NCBI RefSeq assembly: GCF_009857435.1
Contig: NZ_WWCK01000007.1
Location: 62,001 to 126,000, forward strand
DNA length: 64,000 nucleotides
Direction: 5' to 3'
Source of the DNA: Duganella rivi
Lineage (GTDB): Bacteria > Pseudomonadota > Gammaproteobacteria > Burkholderiales > Burkholderiaceae_D
Positions 41,512 to 50,612 of this stretch are shown piece after piece. Numbering within the stretch: the stretch's first letter is position 1; each line of letters begins with the position of its first letter. Position numbers and translations under genes: made by a program. The notes beneath the pieces were generated by a model. It ran no database searches. It worked only from the letters and a program-made list of their open reading frames with translations, and had not been told where the DNA came from.

Positions 41512-42245
41512 CACTGCACGCCCTTGCTGGCCGGCGCCAGCGCTGCGAGCGGGGCGTTCAGCAGGTCGAGCTGCGTGACGGTGCCGACGTTGTGCCATTC
41601 GCCTTCGTACACTTCGCCGCCGACCTGTTTCTTGTCCGCGTATTCGCGCAGCAGCGGGCCAAGCTTGGCGTATTCGCCGGCGGTGATGCGGTCGAACATC
41701 TCCATGCGATACACGCCGATGTTCCCGAAGGTCCATTTTGGCGAACCGTCGTTGGTCAGCGTATACATGTTCATGCCGAAGTCGCCCTCCGGGTGCCAAT
41801 CAGGATTCGGCACCATGTACAGCCAGCAGATGTCGCGCTTGTCGGCCGGGTAGGGATTGCCCCACATGTCCTTGTCGTGCAAGACGTCCTTGACCTGCTC
41901 GAAGTCGAAATAAGGCGTGTAGATATCGCCCGAAATCGCCACGAACGGTTCTTCGCCCAGCAGCTCGCGGGCCTTGGCGATGCCGCCCGCCGTTTCCAGC
42001 GCTTTCTCTTCGCGCGAGTACAGCAGCTTGGCGCCGAACTGGCTGCCGTCGCCGAGCGTCTGTTCGATCTGATCGCCCAGATGCGCGTGGTTGATGACGA
42101 TCTCGGTAATCCCGGCCTTCACCAGGTTCAGGATGTGCCAGACGATCAGCGGACGGCCGCGCACTTTCAGCAGCGGCTTTGGCGTGGTATCGGTCAAGGG
42201 ACGCATGCGCTCACCGCGGCCGGCGGCGAAAATCATCGCTTTCAT
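41511..42245 (-). CDS. murU: N-acetylmuramate-1-phosphate uridylyltransferase (MurU)
   Basis: A 244-residue nucleotidyltransferase. MKAMIFAAGRGERMRPLTDTTPKPLL is the nucleotide-sugar pyrophosphorylase loop, and VAISGDIYTPYDFE-like metal-binding Asp follows (VAISGDIYTPYFDFE). With AmgK it forms the recycling route that turns N-acetylmuramate into UDP-MurNAc without de novo synthesis, known from Pseudomonas, where it gives intrinsic fosfomycin tolerance. It starts 10 bases after amgK. The symbol rests on family match plus the amgK neighbour. Confidence 0.9.
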
Positions 42246-42255
42246 GCGCGGGCCT

Positions 42256-43299
42256 TTAGAAGGTGTAGCCGACTTGCGGCTTGGTGTCTTCCAGCAGATC
42301 GAGCAAACGCACCAGCGGCTTCAGATCCTTGTAGCGGCCGGCCGTCTTGCGCACGTATTCCATCACGGTCGGCAGGTCTTCCAGGTACTGGGCCTTGCCG
42401 TCGCGGTAGTTCAGGCGGCAGAACAGGCCGAGGATTTTCAGGTGGCGTTGCAGCGCCATGTACTCGAAGTCCTTGTAGAAGGCGTCGATGTCGGCGTTGA
42501 CCGGCAGGCCCAGCGCCTTGGCGTGCTGCCAGTAGCGGATGGCCCAGTCCAGCACCAGTTCTTCGTCCCACGACACGTAGGCGTCGCGCAGCAGCGAGGC
42601 CAGGTCGTAGGTCATGGGGCCGTACAGCGCATCCTGGAAATCGAGCACGCCCGGATTGCCGGCATCGACCACCATCAGGTTGCGCGAGTGGTAGTCGCGG
42701 TGCACGTAGACCTGCGCCTGCGCGGTGACATTGGCCAGGATGGCATCGAACACGCCTTGCAGTTCGGCGGTCTGCTTGTCGGTCAGGGTGGCATTCAGGT
42801 GCTTGCCGATGTACCACTCGGGGAACAGGTTCATCTCGCGCAGCAGGAAGGCGCGGTCGTATTCCGGCAGCACGTCCGGGCGGCTGGTGATCTGGAACCT
42901 GACCAGCGCTTCCAGCGCTTCGGCGTACATGGTCGAGGCGTTGTCGTGGTTCAGCGCGGCCAGGTAGGTGGTGGTGCCCAGATCCGACAACAGCATCAGG
43001 CCGGCTTCGTAATCGGTAGCGATGATGCGCGGCACGGTCACGCCCGCGTGCGTGAGCATTTCGTCAACTTTGACAAAGCCAAGCACGTTTTCGCGCTCCG
43101 GCGGCGCGTCCATGGCGATCAGGGTCGCGCCCAGCGCGGCTTGCTGTTCCGGCAAGACGTCGAGGCGGAAGTAGCGGCGGAAGCTGGCGTCGGCCGAGGC
43201 CGGGCGTATGCTGTCCACGTCGACAACGTTCAGGCCGCGCAGCCAGGTCACCAGCAGTTGCAGGCGTGTATCGGAGGTTAAATTCTGTAATAAAGACAT
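42256..43299 (-). CDS. amgK: Anomeric MurNAc/GlcNAc kinase (AmgK)
   Basis: A 347-residue aminoglycoside-phosphotransferase-fold kinase. The catalytic loop is YVHRDYHSRNLMV (about 193-205) and the metal-binding segment is VLDFQDALYGP (about 212-222). It phosphorylates cell-wall amino sugars at C1, feeding MurU. It is first in the minus-strand operon and divergent from lptD, the arrangement also found in pseudomonads. Confidence 0.9.
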   Translation of the reverse strand: MSLLQNLTSDTRLQLLVTWLRGLNVVDVDSIRPASADASFRRYFRLDVLPEQQAALGATLIAMDAPPERENVLGFVKVDEMLTHAGVTVPRIIATDYEAGLMLLSDLGTTTYLAALNHDNASTMYAEALEALVRFQITSRPDVLPEYDRAFLLREMNLFPEWYIGKHLNATLTDKQTAELQGVFDAILANVTAQAQVYVHRDYHSRNLMVVDAGNPGVLDFQDALYGPMTYDLASLLRDAYVSWDEELVLDWAIRYWQHAKALGLPVNADIDAFYKDFEYMALQRHLKILGLFCRLNYRDGKAQYLEDLPTVMEYVRKTAGRYKDLKPLVRLLDLLEDTKPQVGYTF

Positions 43300-43340
43300 T
43301 GAAGCATGCCGAGGAAACCGGCGTCAGGTGAAGATTCCCA

Positions 43341-43346
43341 TATAAT
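43341..43346 (+). promoter_or_regulatory. Likely -10 box of the lptD operon
   Basis: TATAAT 52 bases before the lptD start, in the 99-base gap between divergent amgK and lptD. No clear -35 element. Confidence 0.4.
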
Positions 43347-43398
43347 AAGGGATTCAACTTAAAAAATCGCCTTTCATGGTGCTTGGTTCCTTCTTTTC

Positions 43399-45654
43399 AT
43401 GAGTCGCATGCCCAAACCGCATCGCTTGGCGTATGCCCTGTCCGCCATCTTCACTGTCACGGCGCTGCCGTCGTTCGCCTATGCCCAGGCCGGGCCGCCG
43501 AAGCAGCGCGCGCCGCGCGTGGAAGACAAGAACGCCGTCACAGTCATCAAGGCCGAGGATATCGGCGGCCGCCCGGAGCGCGAAGTCACGCTGGAGCGCG
43601 ACGCGGAGCTGGTCAAGGACAAGACCAGGGTCAAGGCCGATAGCGCCTGCTATCGCCAGGTCGAAGACGAAATCGAGGCCACCGGCAACGTGAAAATCTG
43701 GCGCTTCGGCGACTATTTCACCGGCGACGAGTTGAAGCTGAACATGGACACCGGCAAGGGCTATATGCTCAACCCGACCTATAAGCTGGAAGCCAACCAT
43801 GCGCAGGGCAAGGCCGAGCGCCTCAACTTCATCAACGAAGACGAGGCGCAGGTGGTCAACGGCACCTACAGCACCTGCCAGAGCGCGGATCCAGACTGGT
43901 ATCTGAAGTCGGACACGCTGAACCTGGACTCGGGCCGCGACGTCGGCACCGCCGGCAAGACACTGATTTATTTCAAGGACGTGCCCATCATCGGCACGCC
44001 GGCGCTGTCGTTCTCGCTGTCGGGCGCGCGCCGTTCCGGCTGGCTGTCGCCGACGCCGGGCTTCGGCTCCAAGAACGGCGCCGAGCTGGTGGTGCCGTAC
44101 TACTTCAACATCGCGCCGAACCGCGATTTGACGGTGTACCCCAAGCTGATCGGCAACCGCGGCCTCCAGCTCGGCGCGCTGGGCCGCTACCTGGGCGAGA
44201 CCGACAGCGGCTTGTACCACGGCGAGACCTACATCGAGTACCTGCCGCACGACCGCGCATATGGCAAGGCCAACCCGGACGTGCAGAGCGACCGCTGGAT
44301 GATCCGCTCGACCCACACCCAGGACTTGAGCAAGGACTGGGAGTACAGCTGGAACTTCCGCGCCGCCTCGGATAACAACTATCCGAACGATTTCTCCAAG
44401 ACGGTATCGAGCTCGACTGAGCGCCAATTGCTGCGCGAACTGCGCACCGATTACCACGGCGAGTTCTGGACGCTGACCGCGCGCGTGCAAAAGTACCAGG
44501 TGCTGCAAGATCCAGAGTCGATCGTCGATCCATCGCTGACGGTGACGCGGCCGTACGACCGCCTGCCGGCAGTCAACCTGCACGCGGCGCAGTACGACGT
44601 GGCGGGCGGCTTCGACTGGGCCTTCGACTCCGAGCTGACCCGCTTCTACCACCCGACCCTGATCAACGGCACCCGCCTGGTGGCGATCCCGCAAGTCAGC
44701 TACCCGATCATCGGACCGAGCTACTTCATCACGCCCAAGCTGATGGTGAATATGGCCAGCTACCAGCTGGACTCGTTCGGCACGCAGAAGGCCGAGAACC
44801 TGTCGCGCAATGTGCCGACCTTCTCGCTCGACTCCGGCCTGGTGTTTGAGCGCGACGTCAAATTCGGCGGCAAAGAGATGACGCAGACGCTGGAGCCGCG
44901 CCTGTTCTACGTGAACACGCCGTACCGCGACCAGAGCAAGTTCCCGACCTTCGATACCGACGCGGCCACCTTCAACTTCAGCCAGATCTTCAGCGAGAAC
45001 CGTTTCGTCGGCTCGGACCGCATCGGCGACGCCAACCAGCTGACCGCCGCGCTGACCTCGCGCTTCCTCGACGCCAACGGCGCCGAGGCGCTGCGCCTGG
45101 CGTTCGGCCAGCGCTTCTACTTCCGCGACCAGAAGGTGCAGCTGGCGTCGGGCACGCCGGTGGTCGACGCCCACTCCGACATCCTGCTGGCCGCCACCGG
45201 TCGCATCTCGGAAACCTGGGCCTTCGACAGCGCCGTGCAGTACAACCCGAGCCAGAGCCGCATCGTCTCGGAAAGCTACACCGCGCAGTGGATACCGGGC
45301 CAGAAGAAGGTGCTGAACCTGGGCTACCGCTACCTGCGCGACAGCTTCAAGAATATCGAGCTGTCGAGCCAGTGGCCGATTTTCCAGCGCTGGTATGGCG
45401 TGGGCCGCATCAGCTACTCGGTGCAGGATAAAAAAATCCTCGAAAGCCTGGTCGGTCTCGAGTACAACGCCGATTGCTGGGTATTCCGCACCGGCGCCCA
45501 GCGCTTCGTGACCACCTCGACCAAGGCCTCGACCCAGATCTTCTTCCAGCTCGAGCTGAACGGCCTGTCGCATCTCGGCGTCGGCAGCCCGCTGGAAGCG
45601 ATGAAGAGCAGCATCCCCGGCTACCAGCGCCTGAATGAAGGCTATGGCCGCTAA
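43399..45654 (+). CDS. lptD: LPS-assembly protein LptD
   Basis: A 751-residue outer-membrane protein that inserts lipopolysaccharide into the outer leaflet together with LptE. A signal peptide (about 1-29, ending AYA) is followed by an N-terminal LptA-like jellyroll (residues about 50-170) and a large barrel. Three cysteines are visible (SACYRQ, YSTCQSA, NADCWVF) where E. coli has four in two disulfides. It is first of lptD-surA-pdxA-ksgA. ATG 43408 is an alternative start. Its partner lptE is at 62282. Confidence 0.94.
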   Translation: MSRMPKPHRLAYALSAIFTVTALPSFAYAQAGPPKQRAPRVEDKNAVTVIKAEDIGGRPEREVTLERDAELVKDKTRVKADSACYRQVEDEIEATGNVKIWRFGDYFTGDELKLNMDTGKGYMLNPTYKLEANHAQGKAERLNFINEDEAQVVNGTYSTCQSADPDWYLKSDTLNLDSGRDVGTAGKTLIYFKDVPIIGTPALSFSLSGARRSGWLSPTPGFGSKNGAELVVPYYFNIAPNRDLTVYPKLIGNRGLQLGALGRYLGETDSGLYHGETYIEYLPHDRAYGKANPDVQSDRWMIRSTHTQDLSKDWEYSWNFRAASDNNYPNDFSKTVSSSTERQLLRELRTDYHGEFWTLTARVQKYQVLQDPESIVDPSLTVTRPYDRLPAVNLHAAQYDVAGGFDWAFDSELTRFYHPTLINGTRLVAIPQVSYPIIGPSYFITPKLMVNMASYQLDSFGTQKAENLSRNVPTFSLDSGLVFERDVKFGGKEMTQTLEPRLFYVNTPYRDQSKFPTFDTDAATFNFSQIFSENRFVGSDRIGDANQLTAALTSRFLDANGAEALRLAFGQRFYFRDQKVQLASGTPVVDAHSDILLAATGRISETWAFDSAVQYNPSQSRIVSESYTAQWIPGQKKVLNLGYRYLRDSFKNIELSSQWPIFQRWYGVGRISYSVQDKKILESLVGLEYNADCWVFRTGAQRFVTTSTKASTQIFFQLELNGLSHLGVGSPLEAMKSSIPGYQRLNEGYGR

Positions 45655-45707
45655 CTCCATGTACACTTCGGTTTGATTTTTTCTTACACCTCTTGAGCGT
45701 TCTTAAC

Positions 45708-47183
45708 ATGCGTAATGCCAGTAAGTACCAGATGAAACTCCTCGCAGTCCTGTTGTGCACGGCCGCGCTCAGCGGTTGTAGCCTGTTCTCTTCGAAGAAG
45801 AAAGCTGAGCCAGCGGCCGCACCGGCTGTCGCGCCTGCCGCTGCTGCGGCCCCGGCTGCGGCACCCGCCGCAGCGGCTCCCAAGAAAGACAGCGCCGGCT
45901 TCATCCCGCCGGGCGAATCGGGCAACGTCGCGATCGACTCGATCGTGGTGGTGGTCAATGACGACGTCATCACCCAGCGCGAGCTGGCCAACCGCATCAA
46001 GACCGTGACCGCGCGCATGAAGGCGCAGAACGTGCAGATGCCATCGGCCGCCGACCTGCGCCGCCAGATGCTGGAGCGCATGATCGTCGAGCGTTCGCAG
46101 CTGCAAATGGCCAAGGAAATGGGCGTGCGCGTGGACGACCTGCAATTGGACCGCGCCATCGGCCGTATCGCCGAAGCGCAAAAACTGAGCGTGCAGCAGC
46201 TGCGCGACCAAATGGAAAAAGACGGCACGCCGTACGCCGCTTTCCGCGAAGAGATTCGTGAAGAGATCATCATGCAGCGCCTGCGCGAGCATGAAGTCGA
46301 CGCCAAGATCCAGATTTCCGATGCTGAAGTGGACAGCTTTGTGGCCGCTGAAAAAGCCGCCGCCGCCGAGCAGTTCGAGATCAACATCTCGCAGATCATG
46401 ATCCGCATCCCGGACAACGCCACCGCGGAAGTGATCGCCCAGCGCCGCGCGCGTGCCGAGGAAGTCATGCGCCAGCTGCGCACCGGCGCCGACTTTGCCA
46501 AGATGGCCGCCACCTACTCGGACGCCAGCGACGCGCTGCAAGGCGGTGCGGTCGGCTGGCGCCAGCCTGAGCGCCTGCCGCCGATCTTCGCCGAGGCGCT
46601 GACCAAGCTGAAGCCAGGCCAGGTGACGCCTATCATCAAGAGCACCGGCGCCTTCCACATTCTGAAGGCGGTGGACCGCCGCAGCCTGGCCGAGGCGCAA
46701 GCCGTGGCCGCCGTGCAGCAAACCCACGCGCGCCACATCCTGATCAAGGTCACGCCGACCATGAGCGCGGCCGACGCCAAGCGCAAGCTGCTGGAGCTCA
46801 AAGAGCGCCTCGACAACAACGCCGCCAAGTTTGAAGACCTGGCGCGCCTGGTGTCGAACGACGGCTCGGCCTCCAAGGGCGGTGACCTGGGCTGGCTGTA
46901 TCCGGGCGACACCATGCCGGAATTCGAGGCGGCCATGAATAACCTGAAGATCGGCGAAGTCAGCGAGCCGGTGGAAACCAGCTTCGGCCTGCACCTGATC
47001 CAGGTGCTGGAGCGCAAGAGCGACGACGTTTCGAAAGAGCGCGAACGCAACAACGCCCGCCAGGCACTGCGCGACCGCAAGCTGGAAGAAGCGACCGAGA
47101 GCTGGCAGCGCGAAGTGCGCGACCGCGCTTATGTCGAGTACCGCAACGACGACGACAAAGCCGCCAACGCTGCGAACAAGTAA
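45708..47183 (+). CDS. surA: Periplasmic chaperone/peptidyl-prolyl isomerase SurA, with lipobox
   Basis: A 491-residue SurA that escorts outer-membrane proteins such as LptD. After an Ala/Pro-rich linker come the N-terminal chaperone domain (IDSIVVVVNDDVITQRELANR) and two parvulin domains (first about QFEINISQIMIRIP to GAFHILKAV; second about THARHILIKVTP to FGLHLIQVLE). Unlike typical SurA, the signal sequence ends LLCTAALSGCSLF, a good lipobox with Cys 24, so the protein may be membrane anchored. ATG 45708 is chosen; ATG 45732 is possible and would give an even more typical lipoprotein leader. Confidence 0.92.
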   Translation: MRNASKYQMKLLAVLLCTAALSGCSLFSSKKKAEPAAAPAVAPAAAAAPAAAPAAAAPKKDSAGFIPPGESGNVAIDSIVVVVNDDVITQRELANRIKTVTARMKAQNVQMPSAADLRRQMLERMIVERSQLQMAKEMGVRVDDLQLDRAIGRIAEAQKLSVQQLRDQMEKDGTPYAAFREEIREEIIMQRLREHEVDAKIQISDAEVDSFVAAEKAAAAEQFEINISQIMIRIPDNATAEVIAQRRARAEEVMRQLRTGADFAKMAATYSDASDALQGGAVGWRQPERLPPIFAEALTKLKPGQVTPIIKSTGAFHILKAVDRRSLAEAQAVAAVQQTHARHILIKVTPTMSAADAKRKLLELKERLDNNAAKFEDLARLVSNDGSASKGGDLGWLYPGDTMPEFEAAMNNLKIGEVSEPVETSFGLHLIQVLERKSDDVSKERERNNARQALRDRKLEEATESWQREVRDRAYVEYRNDDDKAANAANK

Positions 47184-47201
47184 GACGAAAGGGGAGCACG
47201 C

Positions 47202-48269
47202 ATGAGCGCCACTCTATCCAAACGGCGCCCGGGAGTGCGCCCCGCCATTGCCGTGACGGTTGGTGAACCGGCCGGCATCGGTCCAGAAATTTCTATCCGC
47301 GCAGCGTGGGCGCGGCGGCACGAGGTCAACTGCGTGCTGCTGGGCGACGCTGCTTTCCTGGCCATGACGGCCAACGATATCGATCCCGGGATTAAAGTGT
47401 CCGCGCTGTCGCTGATGGCGGTGCGCAATGGCGGCTTGCCGCATTTCGGCCCGGATCGGATCAGCGTGATCGACGTGCCCTTGAGCGCGCACGTGGTGCC
47501 CGGCAAGCTGGACAAGGACAACGGCCGCGCCGTGCTCGCTACGCTCGATGCCGCGATCGAGGGCGTGCAGGCCGGCTGGTTTGAAGCCGTGGTCACCGCG
47601 CCGCTGCAAAAGAGCACCATCAACGACGCCGGCGTGAAGTTCTCCGGCCACACCGAGTATTTCGCCGAGAAGACCAATACGCCGCAGGTGGTGATGATGC
47701 TCGCCGGGCCGCAGGCCGTGGGGGGAGAACAACTGCGCGTGGCGCTGGCCACCACCCACCTGCCGCTGAAGGACGTGGCGGCAGCGCTCACGCAAGACGG
47801 CCTGGCGCGCATCCTGGACATCCTCGACGCCGATCTGCGCAACAAGTTCGGCATCGCCGCGCCGCGCATCCTGGTGTGCGGCCTGAACCCACATGCGGGC
47901 GAGGGCGGCTACCTGGGGCGCGAGGAGATCGAGACCATCACCCCGGCGCTGGCCGCGGCGCAGGCGCGCGGCATCGACGCGCGCGGCCCATATCCGGCCG
48001 ATACGCTGTTCCAGCCGAAATACCTGCAAGACGCCGACTGCGTGTTGGCGATGTATCACGACCAAGGCCTGCCGGTACTGAAATACGCGACCTTTGGAAA
48101 AGGCGTCAACATCACGCTCGGCCTGCCGCTGATCCGCACCTCGGTCGATCACGGCACCGCGCTGGACCTGGCGGCGCAAGGCCTCGGCAAGGCCGACGCC
48201 GGCAGCATGGAGCACGCCATCAGCGCCGCGCTGGCCATGGTCAACAATTCTTTGGACAATCAAAAATGA
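47202..48269 (+). CDS. pdxA: 4-hydroxythreonine-4-phosphate dehydrogenase
   Basis: A 355-residue NAD-dependent enzyme of pyridoxal phosphate synthesis. AVTVGEPAGIGPEI is the N-terminal signature, and the metal-binding histidines are in FSGHTEYFAE, CGLNPHAGEGG and AMYHDQGLPVLKY. GGGGAG precedes ATG 47202. It overlaps ksgA by ATGA. The surA-pdxA-ksgA order is conserved in many proteobacteria. Confidence 0.96.
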   Translation: MSATLSKRRPGVRPAIAVTVGEPAGIGPEISIRAAWARRHEVNCVLLGDAAFLAMTANDIDPGIKVSALSLMAVRNGGLPHFGPDRISVIDVPLSAHVVPGKLDKDNGRAVLATLDAAIEGVQAGWFEAVVTAPLQKSTINDAGVKFSGHTEYFAEKTNTPQVVMMLAGPQAVGGEQLRVALATTHLPLKDVAAALTQDGLARILDILDADLRNKFGIAAPRILVCGLNPHAGEGGYLGREEIETITPALAAAQARGIDARGPYPADTLFQPKYLQDADCVLAMYHDQGLPVLKYATFGKGVNITLGLPLIRTSVDHGTALDLAAQGLGKADAGSMEHAISAALAMVNNSLDNQK

Positions 48270-49039
48270 AACAACACGTAGCCCGCAAACGCTTCGGCCA
48301 AAACTTCCTGCATGACCAGCACGTGCTGGGCAGCATCACCGAATCCATCGACCCGGCGCCGGACGACGCCATGGTTGAAATCGGCCCCGGCCTGGCCGCC
48401 ATGACCGACCAGTTGCTGCGCACCCTCAAGCACATGCACGTGGTCGAGCTGGACCGCGACCTGGTGGCGCGGCTGGAGAAGGCCTATCCGCCGAACAAGC
48501 TGACCGTGCACTCGGGCGATGCGCTGAAATTCGACTTTGCCAGCATTCCTGTCCCGGAGGGGCAAAAGCTGCGCATCGTCGGCAACCTGCCGTACAACAT
48601 TTCCAGCCCGCTGCTGTTCCACCTGGCGACCTTCGCGCCGCTGGTGCAGGATCAGCACTTCATGCTGCAAAAAGAGGTGGTAGAGCGCATGGTGGCCGAG
48701 CCGGGCAGCAAGGTCTATGGCCGCCTGTCGGTGATGCTGCAATGGCGCTACGATATGTCGCTGCTGTTCGTGGTGCCGCCGGAAGCGTTCGACCCGCCGC
48801 CGAAGGTCGATTCTGCCATCGTGCGCATGATCCCGATCGCCAAGCCGCTCGAGTGCGATGGCGAAGTGCTGGAGGCCGTGGTGCAGAAAGCCTTCTCCCA
48901 GCGCCGCAAGGTGATCCGCAACTGCCTGAGCGGCATGTTCACGGAAGAGCAGATCATCGCCGCCGGCATCAACCCCACCGACCGCCCGGAAGCCGTCGGC
49001 CTGGCCCAGTACGTCGCGCTGGCCAAGCTGCTCAAGTAA
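48266..49039 (+). CDS. rsmA: 16S rRNA dimethyladenosine transferase
   Basis: A 257-residue methyltransferase (also called KsgA) that dimethylates two adjacent adenines at the 3' end of 16S rRNA during small-subunit assembly. RFGQNFLHDQHVL opens the protein, VEIGPGLAAMTDQLL (about 35-49) binds S-adenosylmethionine, and NLPYNISSPLLF (about 112-123) is the catalytic motif. It is the last gene of the lptD operon. Confidence 0.96.
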   Translation: MKQHVARKRFGQNFLHDQHVLGSITESIDPAPDDAMVEIGPGLAAMTDQLLRTLKHMHVVELDRDLVARLEKAYPPNKLTVHSGDALKFDFASIPVPEGQKLRIVGNLPYNISSPLLFHLATFAPLVQDQHFMLQKEVVERMVAEPGSKVYGRLSVMLQWRYDMSLLFVVPPEAFDPPPKVDSAIVRMIPIAKPLECDGEVLEAVVQKAFSQRRKVIRNCLSGMFTEEQIIAAGINPTDRPEAVGLAQYVALAKLLK

Positions 49040-49045
49040 TCAGGC

Positions 49046-49076
49046 AAAAAAAAAAGCCCGCTAAAGCTAGCGGGCT
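49046..49076 (-). terminator. Intrinsic terminator (minus strand)
   Basis: Stem AGCCCGCT/AGCGGGCT (8 bp, 6-base loop) followed on the minus strand by ten T residues. It would end minus-strand transcripts of the lipoprotein genes. The same stem follows the rsmA stop on plus but with only AAAT after it. Confidence 0.82.
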
Positions 49077-49096
49077 AAATCCATTTCCTTTGCAAG

Positions 49097-49190
49097 AAGT
49101 GGAGGAGACAAGTGCAGTATGCTGCGTGACAGCATATCAATCCACTTTATTTTCCCAATATCAATTATTCCGATACTGAATATCTCCTCC
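49097..49190. other. Structured intergenic segment with alternative pairings
   Basis: AAGTGGA (49097-49103) pairs with TCCACTT (49141-49147), enclosing a 7 bp hairpin TATGCTG/CAGCATA (49118-49136). GGAGGAGA (49101-49108), which overlaps the first arm, can instead pair with TCTCCTCC (49183-49190). The two folds exclude each other. The segment is AT-rich, lies between convergent rsmA and lipoprotein stops, and precedes the minus-strand terminator. Confidence 0.35.
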
Positions 49191-49198
49191 TGTCCTGC

Positions 49199-49837
49199 TT
49201 ATTTCGGTACGCAGGTCAGCTGCAGGTTGGTCACGGCGATCTCGTGCATGACGCCGGTGCCATTGGCCAGCGTGCAGCTCAGGCCGTTGTTCGGATCAAC
49301 CACGGTCACACCGTAGGCTTGGCCGTCGTACACCGCGCCGCTGAGCACAAAGGTGCCGGCGCCGTTGGTGGCGTTGGCGCTGCTGATGGTGACGGAGCCG
49401 CCGGTCGAGCCGTTAATCAGGGTCACGGTACGGGCGGTTTTGCCGTCGGCAGCCACGGTCACGCCGGTGTAGTTGCCGCTGATGGTGTAGCTGTTCTGGA
49501 TGCATTGCACCACCGCTTGAATGCTGACGTTATGGCCGGCCGAGCCGCTGCCGCCGGTGACGCCGCAGCCCATGTGGTCGGCGCTTTTAACGACGAGGAT
49601 GTTGTAATCGGTGCCGTAATCGATCTTGGTCGGGAAGCTGAAGCTGGTGGCGCCCGCCGGCACGGTAATGGTCTCGTTGCCATTGCTCAGGATCAAGCCG
49701 CCATTGGGCAGGCTGACGTAGTTGTTTTGACCATCGATAAAACGGCCTTGTACCGTGAACTGCGCCTTGCCGCCGCAACCTGCCAGCGCGGCCACTACGG
49801 CCAGCGCTGCGACAGCGCTTACAAACGAAAATTTCAT
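49199..49837 (-). CDS. Two-module lipoprotein, paralog A
   Basis: A 212-residue predicted outer-membrane or periplasmic lipoprotein: signal peptide with lipobox LAGC (Cys 21), then two beta-rich modules of about 95 residues. Each has a GGLILSNGNETITVPAGATSFSFPTKID-type or TVTLINGSTGGSVTISSA-type core, then a Tyr-containing VTVVDPNNGLSC-type strand and a terminal Cys (VQCIQ, LTCVPK). Cys pairs per module suggest a disulfide. GGAGAA precedes ATG 49837. It follows a paralog on the same strand. No function is known to me. Confidence 0.7.
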   Translation of the reverse strand: MKFSFVSAVAALAVVAALAGCGGKAQFTVQGRFIDGQNNYVSLPNGGLILSNGNETITVPAGATSFSFPTKIDYGTDYNILVVKSADHMGCGVTGGSGSAGHNVSIQAVVQCIQNSYTISGNYTGVTVAADGKTARTVTLINGSTGGSVTISSANATNGAGTFVLSGAVYDGQAYGVTVVDPNNGLSCTLANGTGVMHEIAVTNLQLTCVPK

Positions 49838-49868
49838 GTATTTCTCCAAAGTTTAAACGGCCGGCGGC

Positions 49869-50480
49869 TTAGTTGTTGGTGCAGTTGACGATCAGACCTT
49901 TTTGGTCGGCAAACGGCATGGTGCCCGGATTCAGGCCCGGGTCGAAGGTGCAGGTTTGGCCCGCAGGCTGGGTCAGCACGGTGCCGCCGTACAGGGCGCC
50001 ATTGGGTACCTTGGACGGGAAGGTGAAGGCCACGTCGGCGCCAGCGGCGGCCGGTGGCGTCACGCCGACGGTATCGGCGCCGTTAGCCAGCACCAGGCCG
50101 GTGCCCTTCAGGCCCTTGATGGTGCCGCCCAGCGTGAATGGGGTGGCGGTGCAGGTGACTACGGTGCGGCCCACGGTGTAGTAGTTGGCCGTGCCTTTGT
50201 TGTTGACGATGTCGCAATTGGCGCCGGCCGGCTGGGTCAGGATGCCGATGTCGAAGCCCTCGTCGGTGCCCAGCAGCTTGGTAAAGTAGAAGGCGGTAGC
50301 GCCAGTCTCGATGGTCAGCTTTTCGCCGTTGCTGTTATTGATCAGCACCAAGCCGGCCTTGGCCGGGCCAACGTAGCTGATGCCGCCGGACAGTTGCAGG
50401 CTACCGCCATTGCCGCCGCAGGCGCTCAGGATGGCGGCACACAGCAGGGCGAAACCCGCACGCAGATACGAACTTTTCAT
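49869..50480 (-). CDS. Two-module lipoprotein, paralog B
   Basis: A 203-residue lipoprotein: lipobox LSAC (Cys 21) and Gly-rich linker, then two modules of about 85-95 residues. Both contain a GLVLxN core (AGLVLINNSNGEKLTI; TGLVLANGADTVGV), an F-x-F strand, the motif LTQPAGxxC (ANC, QTC), and a terminal V-x-C (VVTCT, VNCTN). The same module plan appears in the next gene, so they arose by duplication. GGAGAGAG precedes ATG 50480. The fold is probably an immunoglobulin-like beta sandwich (inference). Confidence 0.7.
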   Translation of the reverse strand: MKSSYLRAGFALLCAAILSACGGNGGSLQLSGGISYVGPAKAGLVLINNSNGEKLTIETGATAFYFTKLLGTDEGFDIGILTQPAGANCDIVNNKGTANYYTVGRTVVTCTATPFTLGGTIKGLKGTGLVLANGADTVGVTPPAAAGADVAFTFPSKVPNGALYGGTVLTQPAGQTCTFDPGLNPGTMPFADQKGLIVNCTNN

Positions 50481-50612
50481 AAAACTCTCTCTCCAAAACG
50501 AATAAGGCCCGGCAGCGCGCACGGGAGGCAGCATATTACACTCGTGGGCCGTATTTTAGTGCATTTGATACTGCCGGCCCTGCAAATCGATGTAACAGCG
50601 TGTGACGCCGGC

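Noticed and set aside
43354..45666. Long minus-strand open frame opposite lptD
   Set aside because: Same reason: lptD is certain, and the opposite frame shows no domain and spans both ends of the gene.
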